Of a stretch of DNA of 64,000 nt, positions 12,031 to 25,057 are shown in pieces. A program made the translations under genes and the position numbers. The stretch is taken from positions 1,728,650 to 1,792,649 of the forward strand of contig CM040104.1 in the NCBI GenBank assembly GCA_022496805.1. Reading direction: 5' to 3'. The notes beneath the pieces were generated by a model. That model did not search any database. It saw nothing but the letters and a program-made list of their open reading frames with translations, and was not told the DNA's origin. Within the stretch, counting starts at the first letter, position 1; each line of letters starts with the position of its first letter. Source of the DNA: Pohlia nutans (Eukaryota > Streptophyta > Bryopsida > Bryales > Mniaceae).

Positions 12031-14020
12031 CTTTCCTCTCTTCCACACTCTGATGTTCAATTATCTCTCCTTCTCTCTCTTCTCTTTCACTCCAACTCAA
12101 TTGAACCTCTCCTCAAAGCTTCTCACAGTCAAAATACCAACACGATGCTCCCCCAGGAAATGCAAGAAAATCGCAGAAACCACTTATGAGCGGATTCTTT
12201 TAAAAGAAAAAAAGACGACGTTCAACGCAACAGCCGGGCTGATTTACGAATCAAATCTTGACGAAGCAGCAAGCACACCTGCGGCTGCGGCGTGGTTGCG
12301 GCTCCGCCAAAGTTGAAGCGAAAGGAGACGTTCTCTTCCATCACTCCGCAGCTCTTGCTTCAAGAGCAGGCAAGATCCCTTCCTTGGACTGTCGCAAAAT
12401 TCTTCAACTCGTTCTCTTCCACGTTGTAGTCCTGACGAGTTCGTCTGGCTCCGTCCCTGCCGTCCTGACTCCTGATGCTTTTGTCCGTCCCTGCCTGAGC
12501 TTACACTGGATCGCTTGTCCTGCAATTTCGTACAATGAGAACAATGCGAAGGAAAAAAAATCCTAGGAATGCGTGGTATGATATTTCGTGTGCCACACAT
12601 TCAATGACGTGCCGTGCCGTGCCGACATTCCTTGCAAGCATGGAAAGCAAGGGATGAAGGGAGGGAGGCCAAGGGTTTGCCCGCAAAAGCATACACAAAC
12701 AGAATAGCAGAATAGGGGCCCAACCTAGGCCGGCATTACATTCCCAAGATCAAATAAGCCTCCACTATTTCGTACTCCGTATATGGCAATGCTTGACACG
12801 GAGGGCATTTCACGAAAATAAATAAATACAAGGTTTGACAAGAAGGACGAAGCCCGACGAGGAAGCTTTTCTTTTTCGGAAAATGCCCGATAAGGAGGAC
12901 ATTACCCGGATTAAACCAAAGTTGGGAGATTAGATGAAAAAAGCATAATGTCTGATTATGTGGAAATTCTTATATAATCGCCTTCGAAACCCTAATTATG
13001 GTAAATATTTGTTCTTGGAACTCAAGAGGTAGTTTATGTAAGTGGGTCAACATTTGGACCTTGAAGTATAAAGCCCATGTACTCTAGTGACAGTTCAATT
13101 TTACATTTATTTATTGTAGTTAAGTGACTCTTCAAGTGTAAGTTCTTGAACCCATTGTAAGGACTAATTTCACATTTATTTATTTGTATTAAGTGACTCT
13201 TGAAGTGTTAGGAGTTGCATCCAAGTGTAATTTCAATTCCAAAATTACTTGATACATTTGGGTTCAAATTTAGGAATTCGGTTTAAGGTAAACCTTGACC
13301 CTGTTCATAGTTTCATTCATGTATACATATATTTTAAGCTTTTGAAAAATGACCATTTAAAAATATATCATTCTTATTAATCATTCTAAACATGTATATC
13401 ACAATAGTGTTTATTATACTTAAGTTCAAATTTTTCAATGTATTACAAAAACTCCATGTAAGATGAAACGTAATTTGATTTTTCAATTTTGTAACATACA
13501 TATTTAGAATGATTCAATTTTGTGATATACATATTTAAAATTTTGGAACGATTCACAAAATTATGAATAAACACTCAATATTAAAACAAACTCTCAACAC
13601 TTCACTTCAAAGTTTGCATAAAAATTTAAATTTTAGAAATGTTTGTAAACTCTACCAGTGAGTCACCCTAAATTCTCTTTCCTATCCTTACTTTAACAAA
13701 GAAAAGAGAAGTATAAGAGTGTTGTAAGGTTTTAGGTGGTACAAGATTTGGACGCTATGAATAGCGTTGTAAGAGGGAATAGTCTGTAATATTCTAGAGC
13801 TTGAATAGTGTTGTTTGAGGGTGACTAAAGTCAAAACAAACAAACAAACAGAAGAAGAAGAAGAAGAAGAAGAAGAAAAATAAAATAAAATAAGAAATAA
13901 GCTCAATCCGGAGTAATGAATAGTGTTGTTAGTAGGTAGCTAAATCCAAAGTTGAGTGAGAAGCTCCAACATTATTTTTGTAGCGCGCACTCAATCCCTT
14001 ATGAAGCTTAGTCATCCAAC
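12031..14020. other. Promoter side of the METTL18 gene and intergenic DNA
   Basis: 12031-12620 is GC-richer than its surroundings and is probably the 5' UTR and promoter of the minus-strand methyltransferase gene. Frames on both strands there (for example 12244-12600) look like shadows of base composition. From about 12700 the sequence is AT-rich with no gene visible. Confidence 0.5.
13851..13877. repeat. (GAA)9 microsatellite
   Basis: Nine GAA units preceded by a (CAAA)n run and followed by AAAATA-type repeats. Confidence 0.9.
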
Positions 14021-14024
14021 TTAA

Positions 14025-14590
14025 CTCCTAACTGCCTTGTTTGACTGATGTACAAAATTGAATTTCGTTTCTTCATCTGTCATGCACTTTTTGTAAGTAA
14101 AAAATACTACAAAACTCTATGGCAAGATAGCTTCATGAATGTGTGATCTCATTAGAAATGGGATGATTTGCGAAAAATTTATGCTCCATTTCATGCCATT
14201 GTTTTCCACCAAAAAATTCAAAGATCTTAGTTCAAAACGAATCAAAAGTGTTTATGAAAAAATCAACTCATAAAATTAAGTAACCAAAAAATCTCCAAAA
14301 ATTACTACACTTAGAGTATTACATTTCAACCCATTGCAACAAATTTCATTCACAAATTGTCAATATCTTATCTATAATCGGATTACAAAAAAAAATTGAA
14401 TTTTACGTTTCAAATTTTATACAAAAATATTGGTCATAGCAATCATAGATCTAACCATATGGATAGAATCTAAAATTCATAATGTACAACTTTTATTCAT
14501 ACATCAAGTTCAAAATATCCCTCTTAGTTGCATTTTATAATGCATCTTTACAATTCTCCAAATCAAGAGAGGGTTGTAGGCATTTAGGGG
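14025..14590. mobile_element. TTAA-type MITE, family A, copy 2 (566 bp)
   Basis: Flanked by TTAA at 14021-14024 and 14591-14594. Begins CTCCTAACTGCC and ends GGCATTTAGGGG. The interior is plainly homologous to the copy at 7805 (shared TGCACTTTTTG and GTATGGATAGAATC blocks, same order and orientation). Confidence 0.85.
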
Positions 14591-14868
14591 TTAAATTTCC
14601 ATAAATATAATTCATACTAAGTATTTATTTGGCACCCGACACACTTTATTGTTTTTGGGATTCATCCCGATCTTTTGTTTGATACAATACTACAATCCAG
14701 AGTTTTGACTACTTTACGGATATCTCTTTTATCTCAATTTTATTGCAACTTGAAATTGAGTAAAAATCCAAAAAATCAACTTATTTATATAAAAAAAAAA
14801 ACACTATCACATGGAGAACGAATTTTTGAACTTCTAGGTATGTTTAGACTTCATACGAGGTTTTTTAA

Positions 14869-15112
14869 CCTTTAAAGGGCTGATGGGGATAGTAGATACG
14901 ATGGCGTATATTTGACATTTGTTGTAAATAGAAATTTCTAAATTGAGACCCTAATAAATAGCTCATTCAAATCATGTCGACGTGAACTTTAACTTCACTT
15001 TTGATCTTAAACTCATAGGATTAAACTCATAGGAGGTTTGGAACCACGCCAAATACAATGGAATATTGATGTATAATATTGGTTGGAAAGGGCTCTTTGG
15101 ACCTTTTAAGGG
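14869..15112. mobile_element. TTAA-type MITE, family F, copy 1 (244 bp)
   Basis: Flanked by TTAA at 14865-14868 and 15113-15116. Starts CCTTTAAAGGGCTGATGGGG and ends GGACCTTTTAAGG. The interior recurs in inverted orientation at 55867-56090. Confidence 0.75.
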
Positions 15113-15564
15113 TTAAAAAACCCTCCAATTTGAGGTGAAGCACGGATTGTAGGATCAAAATTGTGAAAGAGTAGGATGAAGCTCATCCAATTGCTGTTTT
15201 TGGGAAAAACTTCGTGATTTCTCATACACAGGCCTTCGAGAAAACCCAACTACTCCGTATAATATTCATCTCGCAGAACCACCAAGGAAGAATCCAGAAT
15301 GCTGCAGCCCTCTATCCTCATCGCAACATTCAGAAGACACTAGAACGAAACAATAACACTCTTGGTAGGTGTTGAAATACCATCTTATGATTACAAGGAA
15401 AGTTAACAAAACAATCTCTGAGAGAATAATCTCTGGTTGATTCAGCAGAAAAGAATATGATGGTGTATAAACATTCGAGGCTGGCATTCATTATATGCAT
15501 GTGTGTTCAAGCACAGTCATCCATAAACTAAAGATTTTTTTATGTCTAAAAAAGCCTCATGCTT

Positions 15565-18500
15565 TCAAGGAACATACTCAAAAGCCTCGGGAGGAGGAGG
15601 TTCATTATCCTCAACAGCCATGGCTGCAGGGTTGTTTGCTGGAGCTGCTGCTCCTGCAGCACCTGCAGACACAGGTGTGTCTGTTGATACCAGCTCCACT
15701 GGCTCTGAGGGTGTCATATCTCTCAACATCACAAAGCCCGAAGGAGATCTCTTCAACTTTAGAGGTGCATATCTTGAGTCTTCCCTGAACTTGATGAATT
15801 TCTCTTGTGCAGGCACCACGCGTGCTGGGTTACTAAGAACTTCGGATGAGGGCTCTACAAGGACTGCCTTTTTCTCCACTCCACCCTCTACGTCCATTGC
15901 ATTTTCATCTTTTACTGCGGACGTGGATTCCTTGTCACCATCCAATGGCCCTTCAGCACTTGCACTAGAAAGGTCGGTGTTGACAGAAGAGGCAGTTGCA
16001 CCAGCTTCCTGGACAGTTGCCTTCCCTGCTTTTGATTCTGCATCCCTCTTTACACCTCTCAATTTCGCCCGATTGGAAGTGGACAGGACTGCAGTTGGAA
16101 GCTTCACAGCAGAAGTAGCGGCAGGAGGGGCCACCGATGGAGGGTACCCAAATAAGGAAGGCTTCGTTTCTGAAACGAAGTCAAACTTAGGCATCCTAAG
16201 TTCTTCATTCAGACCTATGAAAGCTGTAGGGGCAAACGACAAACTGATGAAGTAAATGAGTGGGTACCAGTACCAAAACTGGCTGAAGACGGCCATTCCC
16301 ACAACAGCTGTCACACGGTCATGCCCAGTCCTAGACTGCAGCATGATGGCCACATTCCGGCCACCTGCGTCTAAAATTCCTTGTGCAAGAATGGCTCCCA
16401 TCTTGCTCATTGTCTCCTCATGTTTGTCATTGATAATCTTCTCGAGCTGTCGTCTGAAAGTGGCCACACGAGGCTCCCGGGCCTCAGTCGTTTGTAGAAG
16501 AACCATAGCCATGGCTATAAGAGCTCCCTGACGAACAAAGTCTACTGCGTCAGATGTTAGAGGCTCCAGCAAGGAGATTGCCTCACTGGATCCTGAACCT
16601 GCACATGAGATACCCACAGCCATTGCTGCCCCATATCTCACATGTGCATTGTAGGACTCTGAGAGTAATGACACAATTCGAGGTGTCTGTTCTGGCTCAG
16701 AACAGAGAACAAACCCTAATGCCAACACTGCCGTCCTCCTTACGTCGTCACTGACATCCGAGACTGCAAAATGCAGCAACCTCCGGATTGCGCTGCTATT
16801 TGCGGTGCCACGATACGCCATGGCCAGAGCATACATACCTCCATATCGCAAAATAGGATCCTGGTCCCTCGTCATTTGCTCAATCAGAGTGTCCGCTTCC
16901 TCCTCACGACCGTACACAACCAGTGCAATACCAAGGGCCAAACCACGTATAATCTTCTCATGCTGTGTATCATGAGCATATGCCAACATTTCTGTTGCCT
17001 TTTCACTGGCTGTACCAACCATCAGCAAACCCATGGCTATACCAGCTGCCTCCCCTGCTACAGCACTATCGGTATATAATACACTTTTCACTTCTTCATA
17101 AATCTCCTCGTCTGCTGTACCCAGAGCTGCCAGTCCTAACCCTAAGCAAGCTCCGTGTTGAATTACCTCGTTGCTTGTGTTTCGCAAACTCTCCAAGAGA
17201 AACTGCTTGATACCCTCGCCATGGTTAGCATGAATCAACCCTAGAGCATATAAGGCTCCTCCCTCAGAATATGGACTACCACCGCCAGTTCCTCCATTCT
17301 GTGGCAAGTATGGGGCCATCAAAGATCTTCCTTGTTGATGATGTCCCCGATGGATAACACCTAGTCCTGCTGTGGCACTGAACTTTGCCCAGTTGGTGGC
17401 TCTCTTTAGCCAGTCCAAGTTCTCTCGCAAGAAAGTATCTACTGTGGTACCCGCATGCATAAGAGCATTAGAGTAAATGGTTGCACTGTGGCAAACACTA
17501 TTCCGCATCTCCACAGATTGTTTGATAGTCTTCAGTATCAGAAGGTCTGACCTATTGTGACTGTATAGAAACTGCAAAGTCAAACTGATGGGCGTCTCTC
17601 CAGATAAAATACCCTTCAACTTCGCTAACCTCTCACCATACGGCGTTCTCTCTTCCACTTGCGCTGCCGACGCTGCTGCAGCAGCAGCATCATCAGCTTC
17701 CTCTGCTGCATGCCTTGCTAACAATGGTTCAGTCAAATCAGAATCCATAGCCGAAGGACCACCATCAGTCATGGCACTGATACCATTCTCGTTACGATTT
17801 ACCTGGGTCAACCCTCCATTTGTGACGCTCAAAGCAGTGGTGATTAGAGCGCTCGATGGTTCCGGTAATTGATCCCTAACATTCAGAAGAAACTTTTGAT
17901 ATTCATTGTCAAATAAGTCAAAAGCTACTTGGTAAGCCAATAACGCTTCATTCTTATCCCCCTTCAAAAGCTTGTCCAAAATGATCGCCACTCCAGCCGG
18001 CTCATCCAAGAACATGAGACACTGACATATACTTAAATAGTCAGGCTGCTGAAGAGCTTGATAGTTTTTAACCAAAAGTCGCAAAACTTCATGTCGGAAC
18101 TCACGCCTATTTACAAAAGTCTGCGACAGGCGAAGGCAATACGAGAGCATAGCAGGAGCATTCTCACTCCTACTAATCGCTTCTTCTAGCTTATCAAGCC
18201 TCCTGCACTCCAACGCGATCCCGACAGCCTGCTGGAATTTTCCATCTTGCATACACTTGTCCAGCATCCGCTCCACAATCGCCACCAACCGGGGATCCAG
18301 AACCGTCTTCTCCGACTCATTGGCTTCGGCCGCCTTCACGCTGAGCAATATATACTCATCCACGCATTTGGCAACAAGCGTCTGCACATACTCCGAGTCC
18401 TCCGAGACATCGAACAACGGCCCGGCCCCTAACGCATACGTCAGGGAGTCATTCAGCTCTCCCAAGTAGTAGAAAACCTTGGACGCCACCAAGGCGGCCA

Positions 18501-18681
18501 AATGACGCTCGTGGAAGGTGTCGTCCTCGTACAAGGACTCGATCGCCGAGATGTTGGTCGATATCTCCGGCCAGAAATTGTCCACAAGCACATTCAAATT
18601 CTTTAGAGCATGCAATTTCAAAGTGGCATGATCCTCCTGCAGCATGGCCAGCAGGCCGCTCGCCGTGCTAACGACCGTCAT
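15565..18681 (-). CDS. RPN2: 26S proteasome regulatory subunit RPN2 (PSMD1)
   Basis: Largest non-ATPase subunit of the 26S proteasome base; it scaffolds the regulatory particle and binds the RPN13 ubiquitin receptor. The single frame gives 1038 aa, about the family's usual length. I place the start at the ATG giving [17 protein letters not shown], the conserved RPN2 N-terminus; 51 upstream in-frame codons look like 5' UTR. An N-terminal alpha-solenoid is followed by PC repeats from about residue 430 to 735 ([54 protein letters not shown]). Next comes the hydrophobic toroid segment [15 protein letters not shown] (about 795-815). A charged, Ala/Ser-rich insert precedes the C-terminal FEYVP-type tail. 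The gene has no intron, which is odd for plant RPN2; the frame is intact, so it is probably functional. Confidence 0.96.
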   Translation of the reverse strand: MTVVSTASGLLAMLQEDHATLKLHALKNLNVLVDNFWPEISTNISAIESLYEDDTFHERHLAALVASKVFYYLGELNDSLTYALGAGPLFDVSEDSEYVQTLVAKCVDEYILLSVKAAEANESEKTVLDPRLVAIVERMLDKCMQDGKFQQAVGIALECRRLDKLEEAISRSENAPAMLSYCLRLSQTFVNRREFRHEVLRLLVKNYQALQQPDYLSICQCLMFLDEPAGVAIILDKLLKGDKNEALLAYQVAFDLFDNEYQKFLLNVRDQLPEPSSALITTALSVTNGGLTQVNRNENGISAMTDGGPSAMDSDLTEPLLARHAAEEADDAAAAAASAAQVEERTPYGERLAKLKGILSGETPISLTLQFLYSHNRSDLLILKTIKQSVEMRNSVCHSATIYSNALMHAGTTVDTFLRENLDWLKRATNWAKFSATAGLGVIHRGHHQQGRSLMAPYLPQNGGTGGGSPYSEGGALYALGLIHANHGEGIKQFLLESLRNTSNEVIQHGACLGLGLAALGTADEEIYEEVKSVLYTDSAVAGEAAGIAMGLLMVGTASEKATEMLAYAHDTQHEKIIRGLALGIALVVYGREEEADTLIEQMTRDQDPILRYGGMYALAMAYRGTANSSAIRRLLHFAVSDVSDDVRRTAVLALGFVLCSEPEQTPRIVSLLSESYNAHVRYGAAMAVGISCAGSGSSEAISLLEPLTSDAVDFVRQGALIAMAMVLLQTTEAREPRVATFRRQLEKIINDKHEETMSKMGAILAQGILDAGGRNVAIMLQSRTGHDRVTAVVGMAVFSQFWYWYPLIYFISLSFAPTAFIGLNEELRMPKFDFVSETKPSLFGYPPSVAPPAATSAVKLPTAVLSTSNRAKLRGVKRDAESKAGKATVQEAGATASSVNTDLSSASAEGPLDGDKESTSAVKDENAMDVEGGVEKKAVLVEPSSEVLSNPARVVPAQEKFIKFREDSRYAPLKLKRSPSGFVMLRDMTPSEPVELVSTDTPVSAGAAGAAAPANNPAAMAVEDNEPPPPEAFEYVP

Positions 18682-19489
18682 GATGACGCCGGTGCCTCCT
18701 GCTCCACCGCGATCGTCAGAGGCCGGCAAGTCGCCTCTTACAACCCCCACGCGCACGCCAGCCCTCTCTCCGTCGCTTCCTGTGAGCAACCAAGGTGTAG
18801 AGGAAACCCTGGCGATGCGCACATTCACGCACAACCCTCCCTCTCACAACGACGAATCCTCAGCAACGAGAACACAGAAACAAAGCCCTCCACACAAAAA
18901 ATGTCGACGAACACAAATGAGTATGGAACAAGGCAAATACAGTGTTCTTCCCCCACGAAGCTTTTCGAGTCTTCTTCTAACCCTAACTTTTACTTTTCTT
19001 CTTGCTTTGCTTGTTTGCAGGACTACGTCGGTGGGTTGGGTTGAAAGTTTTTGAACGTTTTCAAATAAACCCAACTACTCAACCCAACCAAGGGGTTGGA
19101 TCTTGGTTGGAATTGAGTTCAACAAAATTTTAGGTGAGGGTGTGGAATAGTGAGGGGAGGCACCATTGAATGTAGGGGAGAGTTGCACACGAGGTTGAAT
19201 TGAAAATTTTAAGTGTTTTTGGGTTGAAAATGGTTTCAACCTTAGCCCGCATAGAGAGAGTAATTTCAAGTTTTGAGAAAAATACTTAATCGTGATCCCA
19301 CTCTTGAAACAAATTTTCAACTGTGGTTTTGCCTCCCTCAATTGAAAATTTACATTGTCAGTTTGAACCTGGGGTTTGAACGGTACCTAACTTCAGGTTT
19401 GAACCTGAGGTTTGAATAGTTTGTACCTCTTGACACCAGATAGAAGATGTCCCGCTCCACATTAGGCCACTGCCGTAATGTTCCGAGTA
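18682..19489. other. RPN2 upstream region and intergenic DNA
   Basis: The first about 200 bp are GC-rich and are the likely 5' UTR and promoter of RPN2. 19031-19110 has several GGGTTGG / CCAACCC motifs in both orientations. At 19356-19425 a short motif GTTTGAACCT(G)GGGTTTGAA is repeated. No gene seen. Confidence 0.5.
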
Positions 19490-19791
19490 CACTAAATGGG
19501 CTATTTGGTGTTTAGTGAGAATGTCTCAATGTCTTTTACCACAATTCGTTCAAAGGTGAGGAGAAATAGTGTCCTACACTATATAGGAGTTTGACGCTTG
19601 TCATTTCCATTTTCATAGAGAATATCATGTTCTTTCAAGGTGATGAAGGTGACATGTTTATTATAAAGTTGCGATATGTCATTAGAACACTACATGCATT
19701 TTTTTTCTTTCAAGGACATTATATCTCCCTAAAACCAAATAGTGTCCGTGTTGAGATTTAGTGTCCTAAACACTAAATAACCCATTTAATG
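19490..19791. mobile_element. TA-flanked MITE (Tc1/mariner-like), 302 bp
   Basis: Terminal inverted repeats of about 28 bp: left CACTAAATGGGCTATTTGGT, right the complement of CATTAAATGGGTTATTTAGT. Flanked by TA at 19488-19489 and 19792-19793. No coding capacity. Assignment to Tc1/mariner rests only on the TA flank. Confidence 0.65.
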
Positions 19792-19793
19792 TA

Positions 19794-20649
19794 GTGAGTT
19801 CCGCATTGTGAGTCCTGCGATGATATTACTAAGGGCCTAGTGGAGAATTAAGCATCAACTAGGGGCAATTTGTGCCGGTAGAGAGTAGTGCTATTATTGT
19901 ATGCTTGAACATTTGTGAAAGTTCTACCCCATGTTGTCAATAACATGTATGGTTGTCTTATATATATATTCAAAACATATTTTTTTGCAATTTATGGATT
20001 GACAAATAAAAAAGTCAAAATATTGAGGTCAAATTTCAATCAATAATATTTTAATCGATAAAAATCCAAAATTCATGAAACTTGCAACATGGGATTCTAG
20101 TCAAGATCTATTAAAAAAAAATGAGACATCTTGACTGTTGACAAAAAGTATATTTTTACATAGAAATTTCATTCAAATAATATTAGGTTTAAATTTACTC
20201 TGTTCTAAATGAAACCAAACATGAGCATAGAATCCTTTTGAACAACAACATGTTCAAATTTTACTTCATGATTCCAATTTCTCAATTTATGAGAGCAATT
20301 CATATGATGTCCCATTACATTTGGGAGTCATGTAGAAAACAAACAAAACGTTCCGCGGGCCGGGTAGTCACGAAGCCGCCACCCGTCGCGGGTTGGCCCG
20401 GGCCAAGAGTCTTCGTCTCAATCGCTTGCGTTGCCACTCCGTCCTGGCGCCGTGACAAAATGTCACGACTCTCGCTGGTTTTCGAATTGAATCTCTCTCT
20501 CGTCACGCTTCCCGCTTTCGATCGAGCTACTCCTACAACAATGTCCAATGCACATTTCGTAGCGAACCCTATGCCTCGCAGTGCAGAGTCCAGTAGTGAG
20601 CGTTTCTTGTAGTGTGTACTCTAGGGCTCAGCTGAAGCTTGCGAGGGCC
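19794..20649. other. Intergenic DNA and NUP107 promoter
   Basis: AT-rich to about 20330, then an abrupt rise in GC (20340-20649) that marks the promoter and 5' UTR of NUP107. No other gene seen. Confidence 0.55.
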
Positions 20650-23600
20650 ATGGGCAGAGAAGCGGACGAGGTCGCAGGCAGTCCAGGCACCACCACGACG
20701 CGGCCTGCTGATTTCGATCCCGCTGCTCCTCGGGAGCAATTCCGTCGCTACCGACGTCGAAAATCCAAGGGTGAGGCGATGGAGACTGCTGAGACTCCAT
20801 CGATGTCGTTTCGTGACATGCGCGACCCCTTTGCGGCTATGTCGCCGCCGTCGGTGTCGCGGGGCATGATGCCTTCGTCGGAGTATCGGACGCCCGTGGC
20901 CGCACGGCCTTTGCGCGGTGGGTTTTTGATGAGTAGCCCTATGAGCTTTGATGAGGAGGACGACCAGCAGCAGCCACCGTGGATGCGAGAAGAGGAAGAA
21001 GAAGAAGACGAGGAGGATGTGAAGCCTCCCGTGGTGAGTAAAACCCCCGTGGTTTTACGCAAAGTGAAGCAGGAGCCTGGTATTGGCGATGAGATGCCGG
21101 ACAGCGCCGAACAGAGCTATGGTAGGTTTGCGGCCATGACGAATGCGGCATTGCAAGACGAGCTGTCGTTGCCCGAATTTATGGAGCAATGTGAAGTGAC
21201 CTGCCATGACCTAGCGCAAGTGGTGAAGGAGGAGGCCTCCGAAGGGCATCGGGTGACGGAGGAGCGGTTGATGAGGCAGACTGCGCAAATGCTTCACTCG
21301 GAGTCCGGGACGTGGTCGCTGCTGTGGTATTTGTTCGGGAAGGAAGCGCAGGAGATGTACTCCGATGATCCTTTAGTGTATCCGGCTACTTCAACGCAGG
21401 AGGCTGTGCAATTCGTCATGTCGGAGCCTTTTGCTCAACAGTGCATGCGCATTGTGCAGTGGTTGGAGACTATGGCTTCGAAGGATCTTGATTATCAGAA
21501 GAAGCACAAGGGTTGGTATGCTGGATCGTATATGCAGAAGCTCGGCGTGTGGCATCAGACGCAACGAGCCATTCGGAAGCATGCCGGGCATGGTACTATT
21601 GTTCAGAATGTGGATCCTGATGCTCCTACAAGGGAGCATGCTCGCTTGCATCCCGAGGATCAGAAACTGGAAGAGGATTTGCTGGAGGATGTGTGGAAGT
21701 TGCTGCGGGCTGGCCGATTGGGAGAAGCGCGGGAGCTTTGTCGCAGTGCAGGCCAGCCCTGGCGGGCCGCTAGTCTTGGTGGTTGTGGGGAGCTCGGGCC
21801 GTCTCCATCTGTCGAGGCTTTTCGTAGTACTGGCAAGGACCGCGCGCTGCAAGCGCTCGAGCTCGAGAGTGGCATTGCACATCAGCGGAGGTTATGGAAA
21901 TGGGCTTGTTTCATCGCATCCGAGAAGATAGGCGAACGGGGCGACGAGGCAAAGCACGAAGCTGCTGTGTATGCATCGCAATGTGGCAATGTGAGGCGAA
22001 TGCTCCCTGTTTGTTTTGACTGGGAATCAGCATGCTGGGCATTGGCACGTTCGTGGCTGGATTCGCAAGTGGATGCTGAGCTTGTACAGCAGCATCCTCC
22101 TAAAGTTTCTAAGGGCAGAATGGCGGTTCCTAAGGGCAGAATGGCGGTTCCTAGAAGTAACAGAGGAAGCGATGCAGGTATGGAAGTTTCGGAAGGACCT
22201 CACAGCTGGCCACAGCCGGTGCTGGATCAGCAACCCCGTGACCTTGTAGGAATGTTTCAGAAGCTTCACTCTGGAGATCTAGTGCATGAAAATGTGAAAC
22301 GGAGCTGTAAGGAGCAACAGAGGCTGGTACAGATGGACCTTATTATTGGGGACTTCTCCCACCTTCTTGATTTGCTCAAAGATTGGACCATTCCCAAGGA
22401 CAGCACGATCAAGTTTCATGGTCATCCACAGATCGTTCGCTTTGGGGCTCACTTGGTCCTTGTACTGCGACGTATTTTGGCAGATACCACAGATGACATA
22501 GTTGCCGAGAAGCTGCGGATTGTAGGAGACCTCATTCTGAACGGTTATGTGATTTTTCTCTTCACTGAGCATCAAGAAGACCTTGTGGGAGTCTATGCAT
22601 CCCAATTGGCTCCTCATTTATGTGTAGAGCTCTATGTGAATTTCATGGATCTCCGGCAAAATGATCCCGTGCCCGTCAAATACAAGATATTCCGTACGGC
22701 GATTGAGTTTCTACCCTTTTTTTCAGACAGTGATGAAAGCAAGGGCTGCGTATCAGACATTCTTGACAAGTACGTGAACTCTTCTGTACCACACGTCAAT
22801 ACTTCTGTCCTACAGGTTTTGAAAAAACAAAAACCTAGTTGCAGTTTGTTGAAATTGTCCTGAGTTTCTTGACCAACTTCTTCCTCACGAATTCCTGCTT
22901 TTCATCTTGTCATTTCTGTGAGTAATGTCTTAATTCTTACACAAAATCTGCTTAAATTGATGAACAGTTTCAGTATTGTTACATTTGTGCCTGATCCCTA
23001 CTGGTAATGATGGAGGTGTTCGTGAAGCCACAATAACAGCTTTTTGCATCTGATCCTTCGCTTGAATCAGATTCTGGTTGATGTTTTCTGGAGGCATATC
23101 TTGGAGGGCAATTTTAGGACTGATATTTTTGAATGAGAAGGGTGAAGAGATAGTTGTAGGCAGAAATCGTCAAGTCGTTTCGGCAATGCACATGACAAAG
23201 CGTTTGTGGTGTATGACAGCATGCTCGGAAGCCTAGAAGCAACCATTTGCCTCATATCAGCTGTAAAATATTGATCTTTGTTGTGGTACTCGGATGGTAT
23301 GCAGGGTATTAAGCAAATCTCGAGAGATCAAGCCTGGCATGCAAGCCGTAGTGAAGGAGGAGGGATCAGGGCAAGGTACTGGAGAACTGCGACAACTGCA
23401 AGGCGCCCAAAAGGCACAAGCTGTACAATGGCTGTGTTTTACTCCTCCTGTAACTGTGCCAGACGTTGAGCGTATACGAGCAGAGTTACTGGCACGAGCT
23501 CTTGAACATAGCAACCTTTTGTTCCGTGAATTCGCCTTGACATCCTTATTGCGTACAATAGTGGTCCCAGCAGGGCCGCATAGACTTCTGAGCCTTTTGG

Positions 23601-24547
23601 CAGAACCCTTAAAGCAGGCACCAGAGATTCTTGCTTCTCTGGACCATCCTGATCGTATGCAAGAGAGCATGCAAGAGTTCGAAGATTGGAGGCACTATTA
23701 TGAGTGTGATGGTCTTTACCGAAGTTGGCTCAATGTTGAGCAAATGAATGCTGAAGTGCCGGCAGAATATCTCTCAGTCGAAGAGAAGGAGAGAGCCGTT
23801 TCGGCTGCACGGGTAGCTCTTGAACAAGCATTTGCCTTGCTGACAAGCGACAGAGGCATGTGGCTTGCGGGCATGGATACTACAGTGGGTGCTGACACGG
23901 AAGTTGGATGGCTAGAGCTTCAGGCCACAGCTGTGCTGATGTCAGCCGCTGGAGAATATTTGGCTCCTGAGCCCACTGTCTGTACTACTTTGAGTAGTGC
24001 ATTACATCATTGTGGTGGAGATACCGGTCTGCTAAGACAGCTGACTGTTGAGGTAGATACAAATAGAAGAGACTCGAATTGTGTGGATGTCCGACTACGG
24101 TGCTTGCCTGTATCTGGAGATGGACTGGGTTTGGCAACTGGTCATGATGGGGGTCTCCTTGGCTCTATTTTAGCTCTAGCAGCAAAAGGGGAGATGCCTC
24201 ATTTCCAGTCTGGTCTTGCTCTGGAAGTTATCACAATGGACGCATGGCGTTGGGATGAAAACATGGTTCATCGGACACCAGCAACTTACATTTTACAAGG
24301 CCTGTCCCGGCGGTGTTGTTTACCAGAGCTTATTCTGCGATGCATGGAGCTGAAGGTTTTCCTTGCCGCTTCTCAAGGGATAGAAGACGATGAAGCTGAA
24401 TCTACGGATTTTATTGGGTTAGTTGCTTCGAAGGAGACAGCTCTTCATCATCTATTCAGCCAAAGACAACTGCAAGAATTCCTTCTACTGGAAAGAGAAA
24501 TGACAATTTGCAGCATGGAATCTAGAAGGGATGCCTCTCCGTTCTGA
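20650..24547 (+). CDS. NUP107: Nuclear pore complex protein NUP107
   Basis: Y-complex (NUP107-160) scaffold nucleoporin, nuclear envelope. Two exons, 20650-22769 and 23305-24547, join in frame (AA|G, then VLSKSREIK) to give 1120 aa. The N-terminus carries the DPAAPREQFRRYRRR motif shared with other plant NUP107 proteins, then an acidic, disordered stretch. The helical Nup84/Nup107 domain follows, with landmarks DAPTREHARL, ACWALARSWLD, LNQQPRDL-like DQQPRDLVGMFQKLHSG, FGAHLVLVLR, IYASQL-like VYASQLAPHLC, WLCFTPP and LFREFAL. The end has RRCCLPELILR and SQRQLQEFLLLERE. A frame continuing past the donor at 22770 ends in a stop within the 535-bp intron. Codons at about 22108-22149 are a 21-bp tandem duplication (KGRMAVP twice). 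The start is the first ATG in frame. Only one intron is unusually few for this gene. Confidence 0.95.
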
Positions 24548-25053
24548 TCTTCCGGTATGGGCCATCTCAGTCATCACAAAAGTGTACAATTCTTAGTGCT
24601 AATTGCATAGCAGCAGTAGCTTTTCGAGTTTCATGATATTGCAGTCCTTTTGTCATTTAGCATCCTTTTCCAGTATGATCCAGAGTAGTCAACTTCACGA
24701 GGGTAGTATGAATCTAGACTGTCCTTCCTAGTTCAATTTTGTAGATCTCTGCCTATTTCAAAATCTGATGTGATCTCAGGTGCAATCAATGTGCCCAGGC
24801 TCTTTGTCATCATCCTGCAAAATTCTTTGACGCATGGGTATAAGGTGTTAGTGTAAACGATACTAACCTGCCTTTTGTTACGACAAAGATCTGGGTTTGG
24901 TCAAGAAGGATGTTTTTATACTAAATAGTGTTTCAATCAAAGTCACGATATGACCCACCTGTGGTGGATGGGTACAGTTACTACATTACCATATTCAGTA
25001 GGAGAAATATTCTATGGCAAGCTTCTTGCATGATCAAGTTAACCCTTAACCCT
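24548..25053. other. NUP107 3' flank, no gene seen
   Basis: Likely 3' UTR followed by AT-rich DNA. Three TTAACCC-type motifs in a row (25039-25061) lead into the next MITE. Confidence 0.5.
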
Positions 25054-25057
25054 TTAA

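Noticed and set aside
12244..12600. 118-codon minus-strand frame upstream of the METTL18 gene
   Set aside because: No family features, and overlapped by equally long frames on the other strand; best explained as GC-rich leader sequence.
15542..16255. 237-codon plus-strand frame
   Set aside because: Antisense shadow of the RPN2 C-terminal region.
21391..21931. Long frames on both strands within NUP107
   Set aside because: Shadows of the NUP107 frame; the NUP107 reading has unmistakable family motifs.
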